Source of the DNA: Cheiracanthium punctorium
Lineage: Eukaryota; Arthropoda; Arachnida; Araneae; Cheiracanthiidae
Assembly: GCA_038373885.1 (NCBI GenBank)
Contig: JAWZYV010014439.1
Span: forward strand, 1 to 64,000
Direction: 5' to 3'
Length of the DNA stretch: 64,000 nucleotides
A program made the position numbers and the translations under genes. This document shows positions 10,648-21,865 of this stretch, in pieces. Under the pieces are notes generated by a model. The model ran no database searches. It was not told the DNA's origin and saw only the letters and a program-made list of their open reading frames with translations. The stretch's first letter is position 1, and each line of letters starts with the position of its first letter.

Positions 10648-10830
10648 ATTTCCCATACTTTAAATTTTTAAAAAAATATAAAATAGAATAAAATTGTAAA
10701 ATGAAGACTGCAAACATTAAGTATAAACTTTTTTCTACTTAATACCAACTTCTTCAATTAAAAAAAAAAAAAAAATAAGCTGGTAAAATCACAGGGACAC
10801 AAAATTCCCCTTAATTTCAGAATCACCCAT

Positions 10831-11861
10831 TTGTGTCTATAGAAGATATCATACGGAATGAGATGGCATAGTTGCTCATCATTAAGAAATTGAGTTCCAG
10901 AATCATTTCTAACAATTGTGAAAGCTCTGGGAGAAGTGTGTACACTTCCTTGAAGACTATTTTAAAGGGGATTAGTATTTTGGATTTTCAAATCACAATA
11001 AATGCATTTTTGTCACCCTAAGGCTCAATACTTTTTGAGCACACCTTGTACGATTCTGCTCATAATAGAGTTCAGCAGTATCAAAAATACATATACAGCA
11101 CCTGCTGCTTAATAAAATCATATTGGTTTTGAGTTAAATTGATTTTAATAAGCAGCAAACATTATTATAACCAAAGATGGTGTGTCACCTGTTGCCATAT
11201 CCCAAACTCAAAGAGAAATTATAAAATTATCAGATTGATAGAACTAATAAATGAAAAATAATTGATTTCAAGTGGACTATTAGTTAATTATTCATTCAAA
11301 ATTCAAAACATAAACTTATAAACATATAAAATGAATTAACTTACATATTACATAATAAGCTTTCCAAAAAATAATCAGCGTTGTACTTTTTGGATGGAAA
11401 CACTAAACATTCAATGCTTCTATCAAGAAAGTAATATTAAGGATACATTTTCGATTAAATTCTTCTAATTAGACATGCTGTTCGTCTAAGTGCTTTCAAA
11501 CAGAACTAGAAAAACTTATCAGAAATTACAGTGAGAAAAAAAGTCATTCTTTGTGGACACTTTCAAATTTCGTACGACTGACAATAGCACATAAGCTGAG
11601 CTCAGTTCTTTTGCCTCAGGAGACAAAAATATTTCTATCCAATAAATCAGCCACCCTATAGAAATGGATAGGACTAACTAGCAGATGAAGAGCCCTCCCC
11701 ACAAAAACATTAGAAATAATTTGAGGACAATTCTTAAAATAAAATATTTCAATTCATTCAATTGAGAGAAATTTCAATTTTAAAAGCTTTTTGCATCTAA
11801 CTCTCCGGGTTTAGGAGGGCTTTAGCCCCCCATAGCCCTCTCCGTGGGTGCGCCTATGACA
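10831..11861. other. Gene-free spacer with the 3' end of a hAT-type MITE
   Basis: AT-rich, with no coding sequence recognised. CCGTGGGTGCGCCTATG ending near 11859 looks like the right end of a hAT-type MITE (compare CATGGGCGCC ends elsewhere in this window). I could not find its left end. Confidence 0.4.
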
Positions 11862-12485
11862 TCCTAACTAATATTATAAATGCGAAAGTGAGTTTGTTTG
11901 TTTATGACGCTTTCACGCCTAAACCGCTGAATCGATTAGCATTTCGGTTTAGATATAGATGGGACCCTGGAGTTAGTTATAGGCTACTTAGAATTTCAGA
12001 TTTTTAATTACTTTTTTAATTAATTAAAAACCGTTTTTACGTTGTCATGCTTGGCAGAGTTTCGCCCGTATCATATGATTCGTGTTTAGAGCTAAGAAGA
12101 ATGCTATTACTTCAACAAAGAAGCGCGTGTGCGTGCATCTGAAAAACATTAAATAATATGGAAATTATACCAGTTTTATGCCAAATATATCTATCTCTAA
12201 TAATAAAAATGAATGTTCTCCAGCTAAATCTACAGAAAGCAGAGCTTTGAAAATTTGAGCATGCCTGGACCCATGACTTCGGTAAAGTGTACCTGAGTCT
12301 CGGAAATTTTAATTACTTTTCTAACTATTAATTAAAAACCGTTTTATCGCCCGCACAAAGTGATTTATGCTTTTGAAATAAAGCAGAAATTCTATTTGCA
12401 AAATCATGTGCATTTGAAAAACATAAATAAGTATGGAAATTATGTTGATTTTACGCCAAATTAAAAAGCATAAATAAAGAAAAGT

Positions 12486-12655
12486 GTACTTACGTATTAT
12501 CCCGGTGGTCCGGCAAGACGAGCGATTTTTAGCCGAGATAAATGCCAGGCACATGAAGTTATTAATGGTTCTGAATACGATTGGCAACAGTTTGGCAACT
12601 CATTTGACGAAAAAACAGTTTAGCGGGAATGACCGCCGGGATAATAGGTAAGTAC
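12486..12655. mobile_element. 170-bp MITE nested in the Helitron
   Basis: Terminal inverted repeats GTACTTACGTATTATCCCGG and (reverse complement) GTACTTACCTATTATCCCGG agree at 23 of 25 positions. The flank AAGAAAAGT occurs on both sides (ending at 12485 and starting at 12657), giving an 8-9-bp target duplication and dating this insertion after the Helitron. Confidence 0.8.
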
Positions 12656-12789
12656 CAAGAAAAGTCCAGATGTGTTTCTTAAAGTTCGTAAATTTCCAAA
12701 TCCTACAAATAATGTAAATGTGTACGTTTATGTGTTTGGATGTTTTTGACTGTATCACACAAAAATGTCTGGAAAAATTTGTAATGAAG

Positions 12790-13510
12790 ATAGCTTATGC
12801 CCTGGACAGGCAACCTTTCAAGCATATAGCATAAATAATTCTTTTACAAAGACACTCAAAATAATACTAATGCATTGCGCTCTATGGAAATTTTGTAGCA
12901 ACTAAACCGATTTTAAAACTTTCTTCACTGATTGAAAGTCCTAGGCCTATAGGGTCCTAGGCGTATATGGAGAATTCCTCTGTGTGGAATTTTCTAAGGG
13001 CTCCTAGGCCGTATTTTCGCGAGGTTTTTGAAAAAAACACGGAAAACTGCGAGCGGCTAGGTCGACAGGCGCGACCGGTGTTTGAACCTGTCACCTCCCG
13101 CCTTCCAGGTTTGAGAGCAGACCCTCTTAGACACTGGGGGGACCCTGAGTGTTATAGGCTACCTTTTATGCATATATCACAAATAGTTCTTTTACAGGGA
13201 TACTCATAAGAATTACATTACGCTCTATGTGTATCTCTATAAGTACTGAACTGATTCCAAAACTTTTTTCACTGATAGTAAGCTACACTATTCTTGAGTA
13301 TTATAGGCTAAAATTAATGCATGTAGCGCAAATAGATCCTTTACACGAACACTCAAAATAATTCTAATACATTACACTCTCTGGGTATCTCTGTAACTAT
13401 AGAACCGATTCTAAAACTTTTTCGCTAATAGAAAGCTGCACTGTTCCTAATTAACATAGGCTAAAATTCATGCATATAGCATAAATATTTCTTTTACAAG
13501 AACACTCAAA
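12790..13510 (+). repeat. Internal tandem modules of the Helitron (~130-150 bp each)
   Basis: Four diverged units each contain a GCATATAGCATAAAT-like stretch, CTTTTACA..GACACTCAAAA, a phrase ATACATTACGCTCT, then ACCGATT..AAAACTTT and a TATAGGCTA. The second unit is interrupted by the SINE-like insert. Parts of the unit resemble the modules of the HINE elements further right. Confidence 0.75.
12948..13140 (+). repeat. SINE-like dispersed repeat, copy 1
   Basis: CTAAGGGCTCCTAGGCCGTA, CACGGAAAACTGCGAGCGGC and TTTGAACCTGTCACCTCCCG, with a CCAGGTTTGAGAGC block, recur in diverged form at 28880-29060. The GTTTGAACC core resembles an RNA polymerase III B box. A tRNA-derived SINE is possible but unproven. 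Confidence 0.55.
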
Positions 13511-13771
13511 ACAGTTCGCAAATACTGTCGTAACTGTCTCTATTCGCCAAATGCCTGAAAAAAATCTAAATTTAGTAATTTTACATACTCTGTTATTTTA
13601 AATGAAGTATACTACCATGCATTATACTTCATTTAAAATAAGTAAAAAGCAAATAATATTTAAATGCAGTTTCTTACATATTCGCAAACATATTTGTTAT
13701 TCACACATGATTCGTTTCTCTCGAGACCTAATTCTAAAGCCGATGCGGACGAAGTCGTGGGTAGCCGCTAG

Positions 13772-16252
13772 TAAGCATATATATGCAATAAGCTTGGGTT
13801 GGGTTTTTGACATGACAAGCATCAACAGCTGGTTTAAACTGTCAAAAACTAATCCATAAAAGAAAGAGAACAATATGATAACTTATGCAGTATATTTACA
13901 TTTGGCATAACTAAATGTATAATTAGAACTGAAAATAACAATTATGCTAACACATAAGTTGTGCTCATTAAGAATAAATAGTTTAGTATCATTTTTTTAC
14001 ATGATACAAATTTAGAAATTTAATGTAGATGTATATATATTATAACTGTATATATAATTATATAAATAATGTTCTGCAGTTTTTCAAAAAATTCCAAACT
14101 AAGGTATGGCTAAACATTTTCTTGAAGCAAACACTAAGTTTATTTTTGGTTTAATCTAAACACTTAAATTGAAAAGGCTTTAAGAAACAGCAATAACATA
14201 GTAATTTCAGTCATTTACATAAATAAAATTAAGATGAGAACCTTTAATTATCAATGTACAAAAGCTTCCTATTCTAAATAGAATTAGTAAAAAATTTCGG
14301 AACTTAAATGTTAAGTGTAAGCACTTTCTTATAAAACACATAATGCTCTTATCTTCTTAACAATAAAATAACCCTGACAGATGTAAACAATGTAAGGATT
14401 TTTTGCTGATTATAGGGCTTTATTCTACTAAATATTAATTGATTGCAGATATTAAAATACAAACTATTTTACAATAAAATAAACATAAACAACAATAGCA
14501 ACTTAAATTTAATGGGAAAAGAAAAAAAAAAAAAAAAAAAGCACAAATTTTGTGGCTACACAATTACGATTGACCATTGTTTAAAATATTAGATGAAATT
14601 TAAATTAATCTAATATTAATTAAGATAGATATGATATATGAGAAAGATAGACTAAATGAAAAGACAAGTTTCACTGCTAGTTAAACTCAGTAAGAGTATT
14701 CAAAAAGTAAACCAAACAGTATGCTAGTTACATGCAGTGCACAATTCATATCAAAACTTAAGATTTCTCACCTAATATAATTAACTATGACGTTTAAACG
14801 TTGGCATAATAAAATATCGATATATATATATTTTCGTTAAAAACAGGATTTTACTTAATAAAAGGTTGGCAAGGTAACGGATTATAACTATTTGAACGAT
14901 GCATATTAAAAATAGATAATAATAATAATTAAAAAATAAGATGATCAATGCAACAATTTGGTTAATACGCTTGCGTTTAAGCTAACATAGATTAGAACAT
15001 GAAATCAAAGTAAACAATAGCTATTATAGAAGTTTTTAAATCAATTTTTTATTCTTTTAAAATATATTTTAAACAGCGAATAAAATTACAACAGCATAAA
15101 TAACTTTTATAAACATAACAAAATCATTTCTTATTCTCAACATCTTTAATTAAAAATTAGGTAAATCTCACTGTTTTTATTATCATGCGTGACGGGGGTT
15201 CAAATAAGGATATGTAAACAAACAACAAAGTGAAAGGAAAGGGTGCATATAAGAAAACTTCCTGTTGGCGTGAAACCTTATGTACACCCCGCGATTCATT
15301 TTCTCTTCTGGCAGACGAGACAAATGAGACAATTCCGAATGAGCCAATCACAAGGCGTATAGGGTTGCCAGAAAGGGTGCAAATAAGCTTTGCCGCACTA
15401 AACAGGTTTGTTGTCGTGACGTTTATGAACTCCACCTTTGCTAAGGTTCCTTGTTGATATCAAATTTTGAAACAAGTGTTTTCATTGGTTTTAAGTTTTC
15501 AGGTTGTGGACTGTATTTACATGCTTACATTCCCGGGAATTTGTTTTGGTTTCAATTGCTTAAGCGTTTGATCAAAATGATTTTATTAGTTTAAACGAAA
15601 TTTTACTGTATAGGTTTAAATTTATCTATTGAAAATCAAACAGACTAAATCTATTTTTCGAAAGAATCTTTTAGAAGAACTCTGAATTATCAGGTACTTT
15701 TGAGACTTCTCAAAATCCTTCATAGTTACTTTTTCCATGTATGACACATTTTTATGGATCTTCTCTTTTTTGTGTTTTATCAATATCAAACAAGTCATAT
15801 ACAACATGAATTACAAATAGTGTGTTGTTACAGTCATGCTTTCCTGTAAAACTAATCGGGATGTTTTATTTTTTTCAATACATTAGTTTTAGTGAATGTG
15901 TATTTCATCTTATTAAAGTATTTTCATTTTATTGTACAGAAATGAAGCATTTACATTTATTGAATTTTTCCTACCCTGTCCGAAGTATTCTTAGATAGCT
16001 ACTACAGATCTCTACTGCTCTCACGGTTCAAGAATAGGAAATCATTGTACATTATATATCTAGCATAATTAAAAAAAAAAAAAAATAAGCTATTCAAAAT
16101 CACAAAGGTTAATGTTTGACAGACCGATTGTTAATGTATCGATAAAAATGAATTTAAAAAAAATTAAAACAATTTATGGTGTGAATATATATATGTGTGT
16201 GACATGTCTCACAGATCAGCCCTGTTTTGATTATTTAAAATATAAATATTTC
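13772..16252. other. Gene-free AT-rich stretch
   Basis: No gene is supported. The stretch has an A run near 14521-14540 and several TA-rich tracts. The short open frames overlapping on both strands at 15157-15457 are not protein-like. The patch at 15280-15460 is less AT-rich and is listed separately. Confidence 0.4.
15280..15460. promoter_or_regulatory. Possible promoter-like patch
   Basis: A locally GC-richer segment has a CCAAT box (GAGCCAATCAC near 15341) and a CRE-like TGACG (near 15416) in otherwise AT-rich DNA, about 3.2 kb upstream of the SLD5 start codon. It could serve a non-coding first exon of SLD5, or be chance. There is no direct evidence of transcription. Confidence 0.2.
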
Positions 16253-16893
16253 GGGGTCGTCTACAAATGATGTCATGCCCTGAGGAGGGAGGGGTTTTGT
16301 GAAATTTTGACAATGGGGAAGGAGGGGGTAGCAAGAATTGTGATGTGATATACCTTTTGTTTGGTAAAATAAAAACATTTAAAGTCAGTAGATTAAACTT
16401 TTAAACAACCAGAATTTGAGGGTACTTTTAAAAAACGGTAAAAAGAAATTTCATGTGATATTTTTTTTTTTAAGCCTGTATTTCTTTCATTTTGAAACAA
16501 TCTTTCAGGATAGGTTTTGAGAATATAGCAGCAGCAGAAATTCTTCAGTTAAAGGAAAATTATGCTCATTAATGTCTCATAACGTAGTTATTGTTCTTTT
16601 TTAAATGTGAAATACTATAACTACCGCTTTGATTCAGAATTTCAACAGTGGCACATCTTCATTTTTTTTTTCTTTACTTAAGAGGAAAGGGAGTTTATTT
16701 ACATTAATTAGTAGATAAATTAAAAAAAGTATTTAATACTAATTGTGTATGCATAGAACATGAAAATAATGCCATTGTGATCTATAAAACTTTTCAATTG
16801 TCAGATTTTGATGGTGGAGGTTTAATCCCAAAAGGGAAATGGTGGGGGTAAAAATATGGAAAATAAGTATGTGATCATGTATGAGTGGCCCCT
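16253..16893. mobile_element. Decayed hAT-type MITE (GGGGTCGTC...GGCCCCT)
   Basis: GGGGTCGTCTACAAATGATG at the left is matched by the reverse complement of ATGAGTGGCCCCT at the right, each followed inward by G-rich or C-rich tracts. The ends resemble the GGGGTCGTCCATAAATGA class of hAT MITEs. No target duplication could be matched, so the limits are approximate. Confidence 0.55.
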
Positions 16894-17913
16894 AACATGT
16901 GTACAGGATTGATTACTATGTCCACAGAAGTGATGCCAATTTTCGTGACAAGTTTCCCTTTTGAAAAATATTGACAGTGGTTATAAACAGAACAGTGAGT
17001 TTTTTAGCAATGTTAAATTCATATATTTTCCATTGAAAATACATATTCTTTATGTCTAAAATATAACAGCTGCGCAAGTACTGAAATAGTACAACCTTGA
17101 CTTATTGATAGTCCACAGAAGTGACATATATCACATTCTGTGAGCATATTTTTTTTATACTAAATTCCTTTCTGATTTTAAGAAATTTTAAATTAAAATC
17201 TACAAAGCAGTGTAAATTATGTATACTGATTATTTTTTTTTAAGCAATCTTAAGAAAAATTTTCATTTTATTGCTATGTGACTGAAAATGCAGGTTTTCT
17301 GTAGAACAGTAGCTCCCAGCTTGTGGACTGTGAACAAGTTCTAAGTGGTCTGTGAAACAACTGAGTGTTTTAAAATAAACTGAGTTATCACTATTTCTTG
17401 AGGTAAAAGGGCAAAAAGCCTAATTGTTTGTGGTTGTTTTAGGAGAATTGTCGTTTTAAGAGAAGGAAAAAAAAAGTGTTTCATAATCTTTACAAAAGTA
17501 AGGAAAATACGGGCAGGCACAATATTAAATATAATTTGGTAAAATATTATAGCATCTCAGCAAAACTTTTGTCTTCTGTTATTATTGTATGTAAATAGGG
17601 TTGATTAACTATTATTAGCATCTCTGTGTGTTTTTTTTTTAATTTTTCATTTATCATTACATTTTGTGAAAAAAGTTTTTATTATTATTTTATTACACCC
17701 CCAGCCCCTGAAGGAATTTTTTTTAATGGTCTGTGGTTAAACTGAAAGTGGAAAAGTGGTCCGTGGGTTAAGATGAGTTGGGAACCATTGCTGTAGAATG
17801 ACCCTTATAATTTATAAACTCTGAGAATTATTGATATAATATCCATTTCCAGAATCAGCATTTCATTCTGTAAGACTATATTTTCTTCTCTTTTCTTTTC
17901 TATAATGTATATA

Positions 17914-18498
17914 CAGTAGAACCTCGATTATCCGAAGTAATTGGGACCGAACCTACTTCGGATAATCGAGAATTCATCAACAATCATCTAGTTTAATATG
18001 TAGTATCGTCATTGAACTCTCATTATGACTATTTTGACTGTTAAATAAATTAAAATTATAAATGAAAATAAATTTATTTCTGAAACAAAAAAATACAATG
18101 CTTTATTATGGTTACATTGGTATTACAATGGTTATGGAACAAACATTCGATTGTTCTGGGACTCGGCAGTATGACCTTCCAAATTTCGAAATGGGGTGTG
18201 ATTTTGTTTAGAAGATGGATGTTTGAAAGTGGGGAAGAGTACTCTCATACCGAGAATTGAGCTTTCGAGAAGGAATTCTATAAAAGGGAATTCAAAAATA
18301 TTTATCTGCACTCGTAAAGTGAACATAGTTAGGAAAGGACAGCTTGTATACAAAAGGAATGTGAGGGGGAAAAAAAGAAAAAAAAATTAAAAATGCATGT
18401 TTGTTAAGAGAAAATTTTGGATGATAGTAGAAAGTGAAAAAAAAAAAAAAAAAAAAAAGTGAAGAAGAAACCGACTTAGGTTAATCGAGGTTCTACTG
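17914..18498. mobile_element. Tigger/mariner-type MITE just upstream of SLD5
   Basis: CAGTAGAACCTCGATTATCC at the left and TTAATCGAGGTTCTACTG at the right are inverted. The left flank is TA and the right flank TG (a TA with one change), as expected for the Tc1/mariner/pogo group. It is 585 bp with no transposase, and its right end lies 119 bp before the SLD5 start codon. Confidence 0.85.
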
Positions 18499-18500
18499 TG

Positions 18501-18540
<40 letters not shown>

Positions 18541-18617
18541 TTTTTCAGAACCATACTTTATTTTAAACATCCATTTTCAGTTTAATAATCTCAGAAAATT
18601 TGAGTAATTTTGGCAAA

Positions 18618-18713
18618 ATGGATTTTGATGACATTGGTTATGATGATGCTGCAGAAGATAATGAAGCTGATGAATTTACGACTGCAGCTCAGGTGGTCAG
18701 AAAATTAGAAGAG
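18618..18713 (+). CDS. SLD5: SLD5 exon 1 (residues 1-32)
   Basis: Starts MDFDDIGYDDAAEDNEADEF; this acidic leader is typical of SLD5 N-termini. The donor is GAAGAG|GTATAC, phase 0. The start has AAAATGG context. Confidence 0.93.
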
Positions 18714-21700
18714 GTATACCACTGTTAATGTTTTAATTTCTTTTTAAGAAAACTTTGTATTGAGTTAATTGACATTTTTTCTCTTTAAGGTTTGGGTGAA
18801 TGAAAAGTTATCACCTGAACTACTTCAGTATGAAGGCGAACTTGTTGATTGTTTATTAGATCAAGTTCAGCATATGGAAAATAGTTTGCAAACAATTAGA
18901 AAAGAAGATTTTAGAATGATTGTACATAAAATGGAGGTGATTATTAATCATTACATTTGCAGTTATGCTGTATATTCTTGTAGCATTTGCTTATCTATGT
19001 ATCTATATCAGGGCACAAAATTTCCACTTGGCTTTGCAACCAAGATTTTTACTTTGGCTAGTGAAAATTTAGTCAGTTGTGAATGCAGTTGCGGGAAAAA
19101 AAAAAAAAAAAAAATTGATACGTGGATGAGATTGAGAAAATTGCAAGGAGGAAACTATGCACAGAGCAAGATTTGGCATAATGCTTGTGAAATTTGAAGA
19201 AACCATGTATACGCAAACTGAACAAAAAACAAATTCATGATCGGGGGTGCACCCTTGCACATGCTCAGATTTTTTAACTGACACTTCTGAGTTTTTAGTT
19301 TTTTAACTGATGATCTTCATTTATTTTTGGCCCACGCTTATTTACTCCTTTGAAAAATTAGTTCTAACAGCCATTCAACTTGAAATGCCGGTCACAATAC
19401 AATACATTAAAATGATTTTCAATTATAATGAGAGCAGTTCCTTGCATAAAATTACCTCATACATATTTATAAAAGTATTTCATATAACTGAGAAAAATTA
19501 ACAGAATATTTAAAAAGTAAAATATGGCACTCTTACTTTGTTATGAGTACATTTAATTAATTTTTTTTTTTTGGCTGTATATCCTGAGCTAAAATTTTGG
19601 GCCCTTTGTATGTTATACAGTACCTGTGCAAATTATTAGACCGATTGTAAATTCTACATTTTTTGATATAGGGGAGAGTGGGTTACAGTGGGTCATTAAA
19701 GATATTTGTGGTTTTGTGAATAGTTTTCAATTGAGAAATTATTTAAGGTTGGCATCAAACAACTTAACTCTGTGGAAAAACTTAAATATCTCACTTTGAT
19801 TGTTGTGGGAAGAAAAAGCTATTTGTTTTCTAATCATCTGCATGAAATTTGAAGAAAGTAAGACTTTATGTTATTGCACTTGAAATTTGTCAAGTAAATA
19901 TAAGTTATGTCGAATGTTTATATAGTCTAAATTACCTTCTTTTCTATTATGTTGTACTTAAATGAATATTTTAACCATTTGGAATTTTGAAGTGGAAAAT
20001 GATACATTGGTTCATATGGGGCACACTTGGTCATCTGAAATGGGGTACAGTGGGTAGGGACCCATTGTGTCAGTCCCATTTATATATTTACTAAGCACCT
20101 CCGGTGACCAGTTGGTTCAGCATTGTAATAAATCTTATTCTGGGAGAATCCTGTTTCTTACCGGCTTCCTTGGCACTGAAATCTCTCAGATTCTGAATGG
20201 AATTTAAAATTAAGATAGTTACAAACAGGGGTAGCCCTAGCCGGGGCGTAGCCAGAAATTTTTCATGGGGGGGGGGGTTACGACTACTGCAACTCACATA
20301 TATGCATACATGTGTGTGATAAGGGAGTGAAGAATATACATTTTGTATGGCAAAAAATTCCTCATGGGGGGGGGGGTTGGGTTATGACCCCATCCCCCCC
20401 CCCCCTTCGCTACGCCTCTGAGCCCTAGTGTAAGCAACATCCCCTGCTAACATAAAAAAGATGTCTCCTTTTAGGCTCTACTTAGTTTTTGAATTCAAAA
20501 TATCGCCCCTTCGAAGCTGGTGCCCTGATGCGATGCTTACCTTGCTTACTGTGTCAGGCCGTCCCTGGTTACAATAATCAGGGGTCGCGCTGTCGATCGC
20601 CAATGTCGCAAATTGCGATAATAAAATTAGTTTGGTGAAAGAAAATTAATTTGGCGAATGGTTTGGCAAAACTTTAAAAAAGCCAGCGAGACCCCTGCTA
20701 ATGATAAAAACCTATGAAAAGGTACAAATTATTTTCATCGTATAATAATTCTGAAGAGCTTCTGGATATATTGGCCATTATCAAAAAATGGAAAGAAGAA
20801 AAAAAAAAAAAAAGGAAGAAAATCTAAACACTTTCAGATTTTAAATATGCACTAAAGTCCTATATATTAAAAGCGTATCATAATCCATGCACCTTCTCTA
20901 TTTTCTTTCCTTGTTAAGTTGGAAAGTATCATTATTCATGAGTGTGATTAAACAAAATTAAAATTGATATTTCTAACATCGTTTTTCTAGATATAATACA
21001 ATGGAAATAGAATGGAAAAAAGCTGCGCAGAAAAATACACAATTTGAACTTAATGAAAGTTTCAAAAACTTATTCAGATGTATTTTTTATCCAAGTCACA
21101 GGATAGCAGATGATAAAATATTATTTTAGCATTCATTTAACGATGATAGAGCATCAGTCACGTGATACACTGGGTTTCTTACAAATGTATATTAAATGCT
21201 GTGGATCTACTTGTTTTATTTTTGCACACACTGAAAAAAGCATGCTGATGGTTTGTCACATGACTCATTCAGTTAAGATTTCATATCATAAAATAAAACT
21301 GTCTAACAATTATTTCTTCTGCAGAAAAGGAAATCTGATGTTGTATTTATTAAAAACTGTGTATTCTATAAGCTTGTGCCATCCGTCAACCGCTTTGTAA
21401 AATAAAAACTCAATTGTATTCTCTTTTTTTTTTTTTTTTTTTTTTTTGCGATAAAAAGTAGCCTATTTGTTAATCCAGGACTTTAACTGTCTTTATTCCA
21501 AGTTCGTCATACCATTTCAGCATGAAAGAGTAACAAACATACTTACAAATATTGACATTTATATATTATTAGGATTGTCTTTCTGTAAGTTTCTTGCTTT
21601 TTAATGTTTAAATGATCAAAATTTAGAAGAGGTATACTGCTGTTCAAATGATTAAAAACTAGAAGAGGTATATTACGATTAGTAAGTCTAAATAAATCTT

Positions 21701-21833
21701 CTACATCAGCCACATAATCTTCAGTTTCTCAAGAAAATTATGTAAAACAAAAAATTACACTAGAGATGGTAAAACTCTTTTCCTAACTCTGATTCAAATG
21801 AGAAAAAATTGAGAGGCAACCCCCCCTCCCCCC

Positions 21834-21865
<32 letters not shown>

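Larger units (their letters stand above)
6728..10830 (-). mobile_element. 4.1-kb DNA transposon with GHGKG-type transposase and dispersed CCATGGAGGTTAC motifs
   Basis: The ends are inverted copies: ATGGGTGATTCTGAAATTAA at 6728 and the reverse complement of AATTTCAGAATCACCCAT ending at 10830. The match runs about 26 bp with one difference. Inside lie one long intact minus-strand gene and nine copies of a CATGGAGGTTAC motif, two on the 3' side and seven on the 5' side. No long target duplication is visible; the flanks share at most AT next to GGGTG...CACCC, so the exact terminus and duplication length are open. The superfamily is not assigned. The protein motif and repeated short binding-site-like motifs argue for a cut-and-paste element. 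Confidence 0.82.
11862..13771 (+). mobile_element. Non-autonomous Helitron
   Basis: The 5' end TCCTAACTAATATTATAAAT, followed by GCGAAAGTGAGTTTGTTTG and CTTTCACGCCTAAACCGCTG, is the classic insect-type Helitron start. The 3' end GCGGACGAAGTCGTGGGTAG closes with CCGCTAG. The element lies exactly between A (11861) and T (13772), the standard Helitron insertion dinucleotide, without target duplication. It is 1910 bp with no Rep/helicase gene, so it depends on another copy. It contains about four diverged tandem modules (12.79-13.51 kb), a nested MITE and a SINE-like repeat. Confidence 0.92.

Noticed and set aside
18769..19197. 142-aa frame as a complete gene
   Set aside because: It is SLD5 exon 2 extended at both ends into intron sequence. 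Protein similarity stops exactly at the splice sites 18790 and 18936.
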